Shown here: piece after piece, positions 1-7,309 of the stretch | Position numbering within the stretch: the stretch's first letter is position 1 | Layout: each line of letters starts with the position of its first letter | NCBI GenBank assembly: GCA_902496845.1 | Contig: CABVCJ010000036.1 | Location: forward strand, 1 to 20,817 | Reading direction: 5' to 3' | Length of the DNA: 20,817 nucleotides | Source of the DNA: an uncultured Collinsella sp. | Lineage (GTDB): Bacteria > Actinomycetota > Coriobacteriia > Coriobacteriales > Coriobacteriaceae | The notes under the pieces: generated by a model | What the model saw: the letters and a program-made list of their open reading frames with translations, nothing else | Database searches by the model: none | What the model was told of the DNA's origin: nothing | Position numbers and translations under genes: made by a program

Positions 1-2295
1 TCGATTCGCGAGCGTAAGGCCGACGCGCTCAACGCCCGCTCTCTGGAGGCCGGCGCCGCTCAGGCTGCCGCCGGTGCCGCCGTGCCCACCATCTCGCGCG
101 GACGCGTGACTTTTGTGGACGCCGCCCTGCCGCAGGGTGTGGTGATACCCGATGCCAATTTGGCCGTGTTCTCGATCGCCGACCTCAACGCCCGCATGGA
201 CGCCAACCGTGCGCGCAGCCGCCGCAAGGTGGATATTACGCAGATCACCTTCCCGTTTAAGCCGGGCGACTACGTGGTGCACGCCACTCACGGCATCGCG
301 CTCTTTAGCGAGATTGCGCGCCAGGAAGTGGGCGGCAAGGAACGCGACTACTTTTTGCTGGAATACGACGATGGCGACAAGCTCTACGTGCCGCTGGAGC
401 AGGTTGACCGCATTACGCGCTACGTTGGTCCCGACGGCGATAAACCGCGCTTGACCAGGCTCAACACCGCCGACTGGACGCGGGCTACCAACAAGGCGCG
501 CAAGAATGCCAAAAAGCTGGCGTTTGACCTGGTCGATCTGTATACGCGCCGCTCATCGATTACCGGTATCGCCTGTCCGCCCGATACGCCCGAGCAGATT
601 GAGATGGAGGAGAGCTTCCCCTACGACGAGACGCGCGACCAGCTGGAGGCTATCGCCGACATCAAGGCCGACATGGAGGCGCCCAAGCCCATGGACCGCC
701 TGCTGTGCGGCGACGTGGGTTTCGGCAAGACCGAGGTCGCCCTGCGCGCGGCCTTTAAGTGCGTGGACTCCGGCCGCCAGGTCATGGTGCTCTGTCCCAC
801 GACCATTCTGGCCCAACAGCACTACGAGACATTCTTTGAGCGCTTTGCCCCGTTTGGCCTGGAGGTCGAGGCGCTCAGCCGCTTCCGCACCCCGGCGCAG
901 CAAAAGCGCGCACTCAAGGCGTTTGCCGAGGGCACGATTGATGTGCTGATCGGCACGCACCGCCTGCTTTCTGCCGATGTGAACCCCAAGAACCTGGGCC
1001 TGGTGATCATCGACGAGGAACAGCGCTTTGGTGTGCAGCACAAGGAGCAGCTCAAAAACCTGCGCGAGCAAATCGACGTGCTCACGCTCTCGGCAACGCC
1101 TATTCCGCGAACCATGCAGATGGCCACGAGCGGCGTGCGCGACATGAGCCTGATCACCACGCCACCGACCGGGCGTCGTCCCGTGATCGTGCACGTGGGG
1201 GAGTACGATCCCGACGTGGTGAGTGCGGCGATTCGCCTGGAGGTGGGCCGCGGCGGTCAGGTGTATTACGTGTCCAACCGCGTCAAGACCATCGATGATG
1301 CCGTGGCGCGCGTGCACGAGGCCGCGCCCGAGGCGCGCGTGGGTGTGGCACACGGCAAGATGAGCCCGCGCGAGGTCGAGGACGTGATGATCGAGTTCGC
1401 GACCAAAAAGATCGACGTGCTCATCGCCACGACCATCGTGGAGAGCGGCATCGACAACGCAACGGCCAACACGCTCATCATCGAGGACTCGCAGCGTCTG
1501 GGCCTGGCGCAGCTCTACCAGCTTAAGGGCCGCGTGGGCCGCTCGGCCACGCAGGCATACGCGTACTTTATGTTCCCGGGTGAACTGCCGCTTACCGAGG
1601 AGGCCACGGCACGCCTGACTGCACTTTCCGAGTTCCAGGACCTGGGCAGCGGCATGCGCATCGCCATGCGCGACCTGGAGATCCGCGGTGCCGGTTCGCT
1701 CATGGGTGCCGAGCAGCACGGTAACCTGTCGAGTGTGGGCTTTGACCTGTTTACGCAGATGCTGGGACAGGCCGTGGCCGAGGCGCGCGGCGACGACGAT
1801 GCCGGCGTGGAGGCGGCGAGCGTGGGCATCAACCTGCCGGCCGACTACTTCTTGTCCGAGGAGTACATGCCGGCGGTGGACCAGCGCGTGCTCGTGTACC
1901 GCAAGCTCGCGGCCGCCGAGGACCTGGAGAGTATCGACGAGGTGCAGGAGGAGACCGAGGCTGCGCATGGCGAGCTGCCGTTGGCGGGACTCAACCTGTT
2001 CAACCGCGCGCGCATCCGTATCCGCGGCGAGCGCCTGGGGCTCGAGAGCGTCACGCTCAGCGGCGGACGCATTACCTTCCTGGGGGTTGACGTTCCCAAG
2101 AAGGTGGCCTTTGAGTTCAAGAACCGCTATGGCGCGGTGAACTTTCCCAAGAGCCGCAAGCTGTCGGTGCCCTACAAGGCGGGCGCCGGCGCGGGCAGCG
2201 GCCTGGGTCGCGGCCTCGACGCCAACGACGGCACCGGCCCCGTGGCTGCGGCGCTCATGCTACTGCAGCAGCTCGGTGCGTCCGACGATGACTAA
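1..2295 (+). CDS. mfd: Transcription-repair coupling factor Mfd, C-terminal part (5' end outside window)
   Basis: Mfd is a DNA translocase that removes RNA polymerase stalled at lesions and recruits UvrA. The reading frame is open from base 1, so the N-terminal UvrB-like and UvrA-contact modules lie outside the window; 764 of roughly 1,150 residues are present. Counting from base 1, a CarD-like RNA-polymerase-interacting domain starts near residue 80 (PGDYVVHATHGIALF). The RecG-like SF2 motor follows, with Walker A GDVGFGKTE (about 238-246), DEEQ box (about 338-341), motif III LSATPIPRTM, and motifs V-VI through GIDNATANTLII and QLKGRVGRS. The LGLAQLYQLKGR region and downstream segment fit the translocation motif, and the last 200 or so residues fit the C-terminal autoinhibitory domain. 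The tail is Gly/Ala-rich and ends DDD before TAA. An internal GTG at 82 is not the true start. Identity is clear. Confidence 0.97.
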   Translation, partial: SIRERKADALNARSLEAGAAQAAAGAAVPTISRGRVTFVDAALPQGVVIPDANLAVFSIADLNARMDANRARSRRKVDITQITFPFKPGDYVVHATHGIALFSEIARQEVGGKERDYFLLEYDDGDKLYVPLEQVDRITRYVGPDGDKPRLTRLNTADWTRATNKARKNAKKLAFDLVDLYTRRSSITGIACPPDTPEQIEMEESFPYDETRDQLEAIADIKADMEAPKPMDRLLCGDVGFGKTEVALRAAFKCVDSGRQVMVLCPTTILAQQHYETFFERFAPFGLEVEALSRFRTPAQQKRALKAFAEGTIDVLIGTHRLLSADVNPKNLGLVIIDEEQRFGVQHKEQLKNLREQIDVLTLSATPIPRTMQMATSGVRDMSLITTPPTGRRPVIVHVGEYDPDVVSAAIRLEVGRGGQVYYVSNRVKTIDDAVARVHEAAPEARVGVAHGKMSPREVEDVMIEFATKKIDVLIATTIVESGIDNATANTLIIEDSQRLGLAQLYQLKGRVGRSATQAYAYFMFPGELPLTEEATARLTALSEFQDLGSGMRIAMRDLEIRGAGSLMGAEQHGNLSSVGFDLFTQMLGQAVAEARGDDDAGVEAASVGINLPADYFLSEEYMPAVDQRVLVYRKLAAAEDLESIDEVQEETEAAHGELPLAGLNLFNRARIRIRGERLGLESVTLSGGRITFLGVDVPKKVAFEFKNRYGAVNFPKSRKLSVPYKAGAGAGSGLGRGLDANDGTGPVAAALMLLQQLGASDDD

Positions 2296-2377
2296 CAAGT
2301 AGGGGCGTGGCGGGGCTACCAGTTGTTCTTTGTCCCGCTACCTTGCAGGTTGATTCCAGTCCCATCGAAAGGAAAGC

Positions 2378-3241
2378 ATGTTCGGATACATCTATAAGAA
2401 AGATGTCGCCATTATCGCGGCCGTCCTGTGCCTTTGTCTGCTCACGGGCTCGTTTTTCGATTATCAGATCTCGAGCGCGCTGTTCAACATCGGCAGCATG
2501 TACGGTCGCTTTGTCGAGGCGGCCGGTGAGCTGCCGTTCGAGCTGACGGCGAGCATCGCGGGCGTTATGCTCGTGCGCTCGGCACGCCCCGATTCCAAGG
2601 CGAGCAAGTGGCTCGCTGCGCTGGGCGTTTTGATCAACGTGGGTCTGGTCGGCTACGAGATTATCGGATCGCTGCGCGTCGGCGGCAAGCTTATTGCGTT
2701 TCAGCTGGTTCTGACGTTTGCGCTGGTCATCGCAGCCAACTTCATCGCCTATCGCCTTACGCGCACGACCGAGCCCGACGAGCTTACGCGCTGGGCGTTG
2801 ATGGTGCTTGCCGTGTGGGTCGCTCAGGCCATCATCCTCAACGTCATTGTTAAGCCGTTGTGGTCGCGCCCACGCATGCGCGTGATCGAGGTCACGCCGG
2901 GGCTCAATTTTCAGCCGTGGTGGGTGATCGGCAACCCCGACAAGTGGGCCTATATCGCCGCCGGCGTGATCAGGGACGGGTTCAAGTCGTTTGCGAGCGG
3001 ACACACGGCGCATGCGGCGATCGGCCTTATGCTCGCTGGGCTTCCCGCGGCAGCCTTTAAGGAAAAACCTTCGCGTCGCCGCGTGATCTTTTGGGCGGCG
3101 GTTGTTGTTACGGCGTTCGTCGCCTTTGGGCGCATCGTGATCGGCGCGCACTTTTTGAGTGACGTGAGCTGCGGTTTTGCCCTGGTACTGGCACTTGAGT
3201 GCCTTGCCGCACGCATTGCCTATCCCAACGGCGTACAATAG
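2378..3241 (+). CDS. PAP2-family integral membrane phosphatase
   Basis: This is a 287-residue membrane protein of the PAP2 (phosphatidic acid phosphatase type 2) superfamily, which dephosphorylates lipid phosphates or undecaprenyl pyrophosphate at the membrane. The visible phosphatase signature is K159-PLWS-R164-P, then SGH with H209 in FASGHTAHA, then R252-x5-H258-x3-D262 in RIVIGAHFLSD. These are the three standard PAP2 boxes in order, with a short first box. About six hydrophobic segments are visible, the first at residues 9-28. The start is ATG 2378 because GAAAGG at 2367-2372 lies just upstream. It follows mfd by 82 nt on the same strand and may be co-transcribed. The actual substrate (lipid phosphate, C55-PP or other) cannot be read from sequence. 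Confidence 0.92.
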   Translation: MFGYIYKKDVAIIAAVLCLCLLTGSFFDYQISSALFNIGSMYGRFVEAAGELPFELTASIAGVMLVRSARPDSKASKWLAALGVLINVGLVGYEIIGSLRVGGKLIAFQLVLTFALVIAANFIAYRLTRTTEPDELTRWALMVLAVWVAQAIILNVIVKPLWSRPRMRVIEVTPGLNFQPWWVIGNPDKWAYIAAGVIRDGFKSFASGHTAHAAIGLMLAGLPAAAFKEKPSRRRVIFWAAVVVTAFVAFGRIVIGAHFLSDVSCGFALVLALECLAARIAYPNGVQ

Positions 3242-3286
3242 CTCCGTTTGAGTCATCTGGCCGATACCCGGTAAGAGAGGATTGCC

Positions 3287-4312
3287 ATGCTCGCGTTCAA
3301 CAACGATTATTCCCACGGCGCACATCCGGCAGTGCTGCAGGCGCTCGTCGACACCAATATGGAGCCGCAGCCCGGCTACGGTACCGATGCGCACACCGAG
3401 CGTGCCAAGCAGCTTATCCGCGAGGCCTGTCAGGCCCCCGATGCCGACGTGTTTTTTCTGGTGGGCGGCACGCAGGCCAACGCGACGGTGATCGACATGT
3501 TGCTCGCGCCGTACGAAGGCGTCGTTGCTGCTGAGACTGGCCACGTCGCCTGCCACGAGGCGGGGGCCATCGAGTTTGGCGGCCACAAGGTGCTCACCAT
3601 CCCCGGCTACGAGGGCAAGATGCACGCCGAGGACCTCGAGAGCTATATCCAGGTGTTCTACGAAAACGAGAGCTACGAGCACACGGTGTTCCCGGGTGCC
3701 GTGTACGTGAGCCTATCGACCGAGTATGGCACGCTGTACTCCAAGGCCGAGCTCGCGGCGATTCACGCGGTGTGCCAGAAGCGCGAGATTCCGCTGTTTG
3801 TGGACGGTGCCCGCCTGGCCTATGCGCTGGCGGCCGATGAGTGCGACATTACCCTGCCCGAGCTGGCGCAGCTGTGTGACGTGTTCTACATCGGCGGCAC
3901 CAAGTGCGGCGCTCTGTGCGGCGAGGCCGTGGTGTTTTGCGGCATGCACGCTCCGGCGCATCCCATTCCGCGCATTAAGCAGCACGGCGCGCTGTTGGCC
4001 AAGGGCCGCCTGACGGGTGTGCAGTTTGAGGCGCTCTTTACCGACGGCCTGTATTTTGAGATTGGTCGCCAGGCGATCGAAACCGCGCAGGCGCTTCGTC
4101 GCGTGCTGCACGAGCGCGGCTACCAGTTCTTCTTGGAGACGCCGACCAACCAGCAGTTCGTGATTCTGCCCAACGAGGACATGGCCCGCATTCGCGAGCA
4201 CGCGGCGATCGAGTACTGGGAAAAGTACGACGATACCCACACGGTGGTGCGCTTTTGCACCAGCTGGGCCACGACGCAGGAGGATATCGACGCGTTGGCG
4301 GCTGTCCTGTAG
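3287..4312 (+). CDS. Low-specificity L-threonine aldolase family protein (PLP enzyme)
   Basis: This is a fold-type I PLP enzyme of the threonine aldolase/beta-eliminating lyase family, which would cleave L-threonine or L-allo-threonine to glycine and acetaldehyde. It has 341 residues, normal for the family. The likely Schiff-base lysine is K206 in FYIGGTKCGALCGEAVV, and the conserved cofactor aspartate is D173 in LFVDGARLAYAL, followed by R176. The N-terminal segment NNDYSHGAHPAVLQAL and GGTQAN also fit. ATG 3287 has GAGAGG upstream at 3275-3280. A TACAAT hexamer overlapping the PAP2 stop (3234-3239) could be a -10 box, but no good -35 is seen. A strong terminator follows (4331-4373), so it may be a single-gene unit. 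The family also contains phenylserine aldolases and related lyases, so the exact substrate is unproven. Confidence 0.91.
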   Translation: MLAFNNDYSHGAHPAVLQALVDTNMEPQPGYGTDAHTERAKQLIREACQAPDADVFFLVGGTQANATVIDMLLAPYEGVVAAETGHVACHEAGAIEFGGHKVLTIPGYEGKMHAEDLESYIQVFYENESYEHTVFPGAVYVSLSTEYGTLYSKAELAAIHAVCQKREIPLFVDGARLAYALAADECDITLPELAQLCDVFYIGGTKCGALCGEAVVFCGMHAPAHPIPRIKQHGALLAKGRLTGVQFEALFTDGLYFEIGRQAIETAQALRRVLHERGYQFFLETPTNQQFVILPNEDMARIREHAAIEYWEKYDDTHTVVRFCTSWATTQEDIDALAAVL

Positions 4313-4330
4313 CCTGATGTAATGACGAGG

Positions 4331-4373
4331 GGCCGCCTTGCGCTAGGTTTGGCGCAAGGCGGCCTTTGTTTTT
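4331..4373 (+). terminator. Intrinsic terminator after the threonine-aldolase gene
   Basis: A perfect 13-bp stem (GGCCGCCTTGCGC at 4331-4343, complement at 4352-4364) with an 8-nt loop is followed by TTTGTTTTT. It lies 18 nt after the aldolase stop codon and just before the acetyltransferase ribosome site, so the next gene probably depends on readthrough or on its own promoter. Confidence 0.92.
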
Positions 4374-4389
4374 GAGGGAGAAGGGTTGT

Positions 4390-4980
4390 ATGACCGAGAT
4401 GTCCGAGCCGACGATTCGCCTGGCGACGCCCGATGATGCGCCGGCGTTGCTTGCCATCTATGAGCCGTATGTGCGCCAGACGGCGATTACCTGCGAATAC
4501 GAGGTGCCGAGCGTTGAGGAGTTCGCCGGGCGCATCGAGCGTACGCTCAAGCGCTATCCGTATCTGGTGATGGAGTTGGACGGGCGTCCGGTAGGCTATG
4601 CCTACGTGAGTCCGCTTAACAGCCGCGAGGCGTACGACTGGTCGGTCGAGACGTCGATCTACCTGGCGCGCGATGTACGCCACGGCGGGCTGGGCCGCAA
4701 GCTGCACGATGCGCTCAAGCAATGCCTGATCGCGATGGGCATCACCAACATGTGCGCCCTCATCGCCGTGCCGCACGATAAGGACGACGAGTACCTGACG
4801 CACAACAGCCAGGATTTCCATGCCCATATGGGATATCGCCTGGTGGGCGCTTTCGATCGCTGCGCCCAAAAGTTCGGCCGCTGGTACGACATGTGCTGGA
4901 TGGAGCTGGTCCTGGCCGAGCGCACACCCAACCAACCCAAGCCAACCTGGTTTCCCGACCTCCCCAAACCTACCATTTAG
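4390..4980 (+). CDS. GNAT-family N-acetyltransferase (YncA/phosphinothricin-acetyltransferase-like)
   Basis: This is a single-domain GNAT acetyltransferase of 196 residues that would move an acetyl group from acetyl-CoA to an amine. N-terminal TIRLATPDDAPALLAIYEPYV is typical of the YncA/PAT subgroup. VETSIYLARDVRHGGLGRKLHDAL carries the acetyl-CoA pyrophosphate-binding loop (R/Q-xx-G-x-G/A type), and a C-terminal GYRLVGAFDRCAQKFGRWYDMCWMEL segment completes the fold. An upstream in-frame TTG at 4366 is rejected because GAGGGAGAAGG (4375-4385) sits just before ATG 4390. The Pro-rich tail (QPKPTWFPDLPKPTI) and stop run into a short AAACCT...GGGACAGGTTT inverted motif, so the 3' end may have been reshaped by a repeat. 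The substrate is unknown; resistance to phosphinothricin should not be assumed. Confidence 0.87.
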   Translation: MTEMSEPTIRLATPDDAPALLAIYEPYVRQTAITCEYEVPSVEEFAGRIERTLKRYPYLVMELDGRPVGYAYVSPLNSREAYDWSVETSIYLARDVRHGGLGRKLHDALKQCLIAMGITNMCALIAVPHDKDDEYLTHNSQDFHAHMGYRLVGAFDRCAQKFGRWYDMCWMELVLAERTPNQPKPTWFPDLPKPTI

Positions 4981-4990
4981 GGACAGGTTT

Positions 4991-5226
4991 ATTTTGGCCG
5001 CTTTGTAGCGCCAATCCACCGCGAGAAGTATGGATTCACGCGTCTTTTGATGCGGATGGGCTTAATTTGGCTTCGATTTGGGTCCGTTTGGCTTCGATTC
5101 GAACTAAGTGAGTAGACTTTTTGGCGCAGGTCGAGCACAAGGCGTATTTGCCTTAGTAAAACCGCAGGTCACAGAGGTGACAGTTTTTGGTGTGCTCGAC
5201 AGGTCACGAAAAGTCTACTCACTTAG
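4991..5226 (+). repeat. Long hairpin repeat, copy A (pair of 13377-13611)
   Basis: This 236-bp unit is shared with a copy 8.4 kb downstream in the same orientation. By hand the first 113 positions match at 92 sites without gaps. The right half is a nested inverted repeat. The outer arms CTAAGTGAGTAGACTTTT (5104-5121) and their exact complement (5209-5226) form 18 bp. The inner arms GTCGAGCACA (5130-5139) and TGTGCTCGAC (5191-5200) form 10 bp. Two small hairpins sit inside (AAGGC...GCCTT at 5139-5154, GTCAC...GTGAC at 5168-5181), flanking an AAAACCGCAGG motif (5158-5168). No protein is encoded. It fills the convergent gap between the acetyltransferase and the GntR gene. Confidence 0.9.
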
Positions 5227-5317
5227 ATTTGCGGTACTGGATATTCTGAGCAGGAACAGTTGAGCTTGGACGGCGCGTATTGCCAGGCGATGTTGGCATT
5301 TGTGCCATGCTGGCTTG

Positions 5318-5376
5318 AGATTTAATAAAACCGCAGGTAAAACGTTCATTAGGTACAGTTTGCCTCGTTTGGTGTG
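5318..5376 (+). repeat. Decayed fragment of the same hairpin repeat
   Basis: The segment reads TTTAATAAAACCGCAGGTAA, then an interrupted AGGTACAGTTT, then GGTGTGCT. This follows the order of the apical and right-inner-arm part of copy A (TTAGTAAAACCGCAGGTCA, AGGTGACAGTTT, GGTGTGCTCGAC) but without the arms. It ends exactly at the stop codon of the minus-strand GntR gene. The assignment rests on this partial, interrupted similarity. Confidence 0.5.
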
Positions 5377-6099
5377 CTAGCCGATGGGCTCGGTGTATTT
5401 GGCGCGGTCGGTGCGCTGGATGCGCTTGGAGACGTGGAGCGGGCGGCCGTCGGTGTCGTAGACGTAGTCGGTGATTAGGATCAGCGCCTGCCCGCGCTCA
5501 ACGTTGAGCAAAAACGCCTCGTTTTGCGAGGCGTAGCACACCTCAAAGGTCTTATGCCCCTGTGCCGGTGCGCGATGGAACTCCTGTCGCAGCGTGGCGT
5601 AGAGCGAACCGTTGATATCGCGATCGATGAGTGCCTCAAAGCTCGGTGGTAGATAGGTGGTCTCCAGGCACAGCGGCGCATCGTCCAGATAACGCAGACG
5701 GACAAGTTTGACGAGCTTGCTGCCCACGGCGGCATCAAAGAACTTAGCTATGCTGCCGCCCGCCTTGGTAAAGCCCGAGTCCACGGTGCGCGTGGTGGGC
5801 TTCATGCCCTGGCCTTCGACCTGCTTGGTATAGCTCGAAAACACCAGGTTGTTCTCGTGGAGCGCGGGCGTGTCGGCCACAAAGGCACCACGTCCGCGCT
5901 CGGTGCGAACCAGGCCCTCATCAACGAGCACCTTAAGGGCATGGCGCACGGTGCTGCGCGACAGCCCCGATTCGTCCATGAGTTCCATCTCGGACGGCAG
6001 CTTGTCTCCGCGTGCGTAGGTGCCGGCGGCGATGCGGTCGCGCAGCATGCCCGCCAAGCGCTCGTATTGGGCCAGTTTCTTTTTAGACGAAGCGTTCAT
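5377..6099 (-). CDS. GntR-family regulator with UTRA ligand domain (regulator 1)
   Basis: This is a 240-residue transcription factor of the GntR/HutC (UTRA) subfamily. Residues about 10-75 form the winged helix-turn-helix; the recognition helix region is SGLSRSTVRHALKVLVDEGLV, followed by the wing TERGRGAFVAD. Residues about 90-235 match a UTRA effector domain (VRLRYLDDAPLCLETTYLPP, ILITDYVYDTDGRPLHVSK). UTRA domains usually bind phosphosugars or small metabolites and release the repressor. ATG at 6099 is preceded on its own strand by a weak AGG-containing site. It is divergent from the SIS gene at 6305, with a 205-nt gap holding three TGTAT-type sites, which suggests it controls both itself and that gene. 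The Amadori-6-phosphate ligand is inferred from context. Confidence 0.92.
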   Translation of the reverse strand: MNASSKKKLAQYERLAGMLRDRIAAGTYARGDKLPSEMELMDESGLSRSTVRHALKVLVDEGLVRTERGRGAFVADTPALHENNLVFSSYTKQVEGQGMKPTTRTVDSGFTKAGGSIAKFFDAAVGSKLVKLVRLRYLDDAPLCLETTYLPPSFEALIDRDINGSLYATLRQEFHRAPAQGHKTFEVCYASQNEAFLLNVERGQALILITDYVYDTDGRPLHVSKRIQRTDRAKYTEPIG

Positions 6100-6109
6100 G
6101 CGATCAACC

Positions 6110-6127
6110 TGTATCTAACTTGTATAC
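6110..6127. promoter_or_regulatory. Putative operator 1a for the divergent GntR regulator
   Basis: TGTATCTAACTTGTATAC differs at only 2 of 18 positions from the site at 6249-6266 on the other side of the same divergent promoter region. The core is a direct repeat of TGTAT with an 11-bp period. It lies 11 bp upstream of the GntR start codon, where a repressor would autoregulate. Confidence 0.6.
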
Positions 6128-6140
6128 TTACCGAACAAAG

Positions 6141-6155
6141 CATGTATCCAACATG
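6141..6155. promoter_or_regulatory. Putative operator 1b (partial match)
   Basis: CATGTATCCAACATG contains the TGTATNNAAC half of operators 1a and 1c and is itself an inverted repeat (CATGT...ACATG). It may be an auxiliary site for the same GntR protein. An inverted TTGTATGC half-site also occurs at 6220-6227. Confidence 0.4.
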
Positions 6156-6248
6156 ACAACAAAACCGCTGGTAATGGATTGCCGAAAACCTTACCAACAA
6201 AATTTCTAAGACAAATATAGCATACAACTAGTCGACATAACCAAAACA

Positions 6249-6266
6249 TGTATGTAACTTGTATGC
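6249..6266. promoter_or_regulatory. Putative operator 1c in front of SIS deglycase 1
   Basis: TGTATGTAACTTGTATGC is 16/18 identical to operator 1a. It lies 38 bp upstream of the SIS-1 start codon and 20 bp upstream of its ribosome site, so it would overlap or follow the promoter. Two near-identical sites bracketing a divergent regulator and enzyme pair are a standard arrangement for GntR autoregulation. Confidence 0.6.
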
Positions 6267-6304
6267 CATCGAGAGCATCAAACGAGAAGAAAGGCTGATG
6301 CACG

Positions 6305-7297
6305 ATGACTACTCAGGAACAGGTTAAGGACGTCGTCTCCCAGGTTTTGGCTGACAAGGCTGACAAGGGCGGCATCAAGCGCGTCGTGTGGATTGGCGCC
6401 GGCGGGTCCAACGGCGGCAACTATCCTGCCCAGTACTTTATGGAGCACGAGGCCACGCAGGTCGTGAGCTCCAGCTACACCAGCAACGAGTTCGTGCACG
6501 CCACCCCGGCCTACGTCAACGAGAACACCCTGGCCGTCGTCGTGTCCATGCGCGGCACCAAGGAGACCATCGTCGCCGCCCAGGTCGCCAAGGACCACGG
6601 CGCCAGCACCATCGCCATCTATGTTGACGAGTCCGGCCTCACCGAGGTCTGCGACTGCAAGATCCAGTACGACAGCCTGGCCGTCGACGAGTCCTGCATG
6701 GGCCGCACCAACTCCGCCGTCGTGACCATGATCGCCATGGAGCTTACGCAGCAGACCGAGGGCTATGCCGAGTACGAGACCGCTATGGCCGCGTTCGACT
6801 TGGTCGACCCCATCTATCGCAAGGCCGTCGAGTACACCCGCCCGCTCGCTGCCAAGTGGGCCGAGCAGAACGCCGACAAGCCCTGCATCAACGTCATGGC
6901 TCAGGGTCCGCTCTTTGGTGCCGCCTACGTCTTTAGCATCTGCAACGTGCAGGAGATGCTGCAGATCGACTCCTGCACCATCAACACCTGCGACTTCTTC
7001 CACGGCCCCTTCGAGATCCTGGACAAGCGCACCTCGCTGTTCCAGCTCATCAGCGTCGGCCGCAGCCGCTGCAACGACGAGCGCGGCATCCGCTTTGTCA
7101 ACCAGTACGGTGGCGAGCGCGTCTATCAGCTCGACGCCAAGGAGCTCGGCCTCAACGACATCAAGGACAGCGTGAGCGAGTACTTCAACCACCTGATCTT
7201 TGCCCCGATCCTCAACAACGTGTATATGCGTGCGCTCTCTGCCGTCACCCACAAGGACTACATGACGCGCCGCTACATGTGGAAGCTGGACTACTAG
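6305..7297 (+). CDS. SIS-domain sugar-phosphate deglycase/isomerase 1 (FrlB/GfrE-F/FraB family, divergent)
   Basis: This 330-residue cytoplasmic protein has two SIS subdomains and belongs with enzymes that cleave 6-phosphorylated Amadori products (sugar-amino acid conjugates) to a hexose 6-phosphate and free amine. The first SIS loop is GAGGSNGGNYPAQYF; the second phosphosugar loop is SMRGTKET, unlike the usual S-x-S/G-G-x-T-x-E. The Glu-His pair spaced as in FraB is present (E217, H233 in CDFFHGPFE). However, the Gly-Glu that precedes this motif in its two paralogues here is Cys-Asp (C229-D230). The C-terminus RRYMWKLDY is shared with SIS 2. ATG 6305 has AAGAAAGG at 6287-6294; an ATG at 6298 is out of frame. 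It is paired with the divergent GntR 1. It is a deglycase by family, and the substrate is unknown. Confidence 0.84.
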   Translation: MTTQEQVKDVVSQVLADKADKGGIKRVVWIGAGGSNGGNYPAQYFMEHEATQVVSSSYTSNEFVHATPAYVNENTLAVVVSMRGTKETIVAAQVAKDHGASTIAIYVDESGLTEVCDCKIQYDSLAVDESCMGRTNSAVVTMIAMELTQQTEGYAEYETAMAAFDLVDPIYRKAVEYTRPLAAKWAEQNADKPCINVMAQGPLFGAAYVFSICNVQEMLQIDSCTINTCDFFHGPFEILDKRTSLFQLISVGRSRCNDERGIRFVNQYGGERVYQLDAKELGLNDIKDSVSEYFNHLIFAPILNNVYMRALSAVTHKDYMTRRYMWKLDY

Positions 7298-7309
7298 GGG
7301 ATATTGGTT

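Noticed and set aside
553..1968. Long minus-strand open frame opposite mfd (about 470 codons)
   Set aside because: It is the antisense shadow of a clearly identified mfd; the translation is His/Leu-rich low-complexity with no known motifs and no ribosome site. The same applies to the long minus-strand frames opposite the PAP2, PTS, deglycase, RecQ and other genes.
4390..4980. Phosphinothricin (bialaphos) resistance gene
   Set aside because: The GNAT fold is shared by many acetyltransferases; nothing in the sequence proves this substrate.
4991..5226. CRISPR-like array, because short motifs recur with spacing
   Set aside because: There are only two units 8 kb apart, no regular repeat-spacer pattern and no cas genes.
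4991..5226. Insertion sequence with terminal inverted repeats
   Set aside because: No transposase is encoded, the inverted arms are internal to the repeat unit, and no target-site duplication could be recognised.
5104..5226. Riboswitch or T-box leader
   Set aside because: No conserved T-box, SAM, glycine, TPP or other known riboswitch core was recognised, and the element lies between convergent genes, not in a leader.
6305..7297. GlmS-type glucosamine-6-phosphate synthase
   Set aside because: No N-terminal glutaminase domain is present, and the length of 330 residues and the E-x15-H pair fit the deglycase family.
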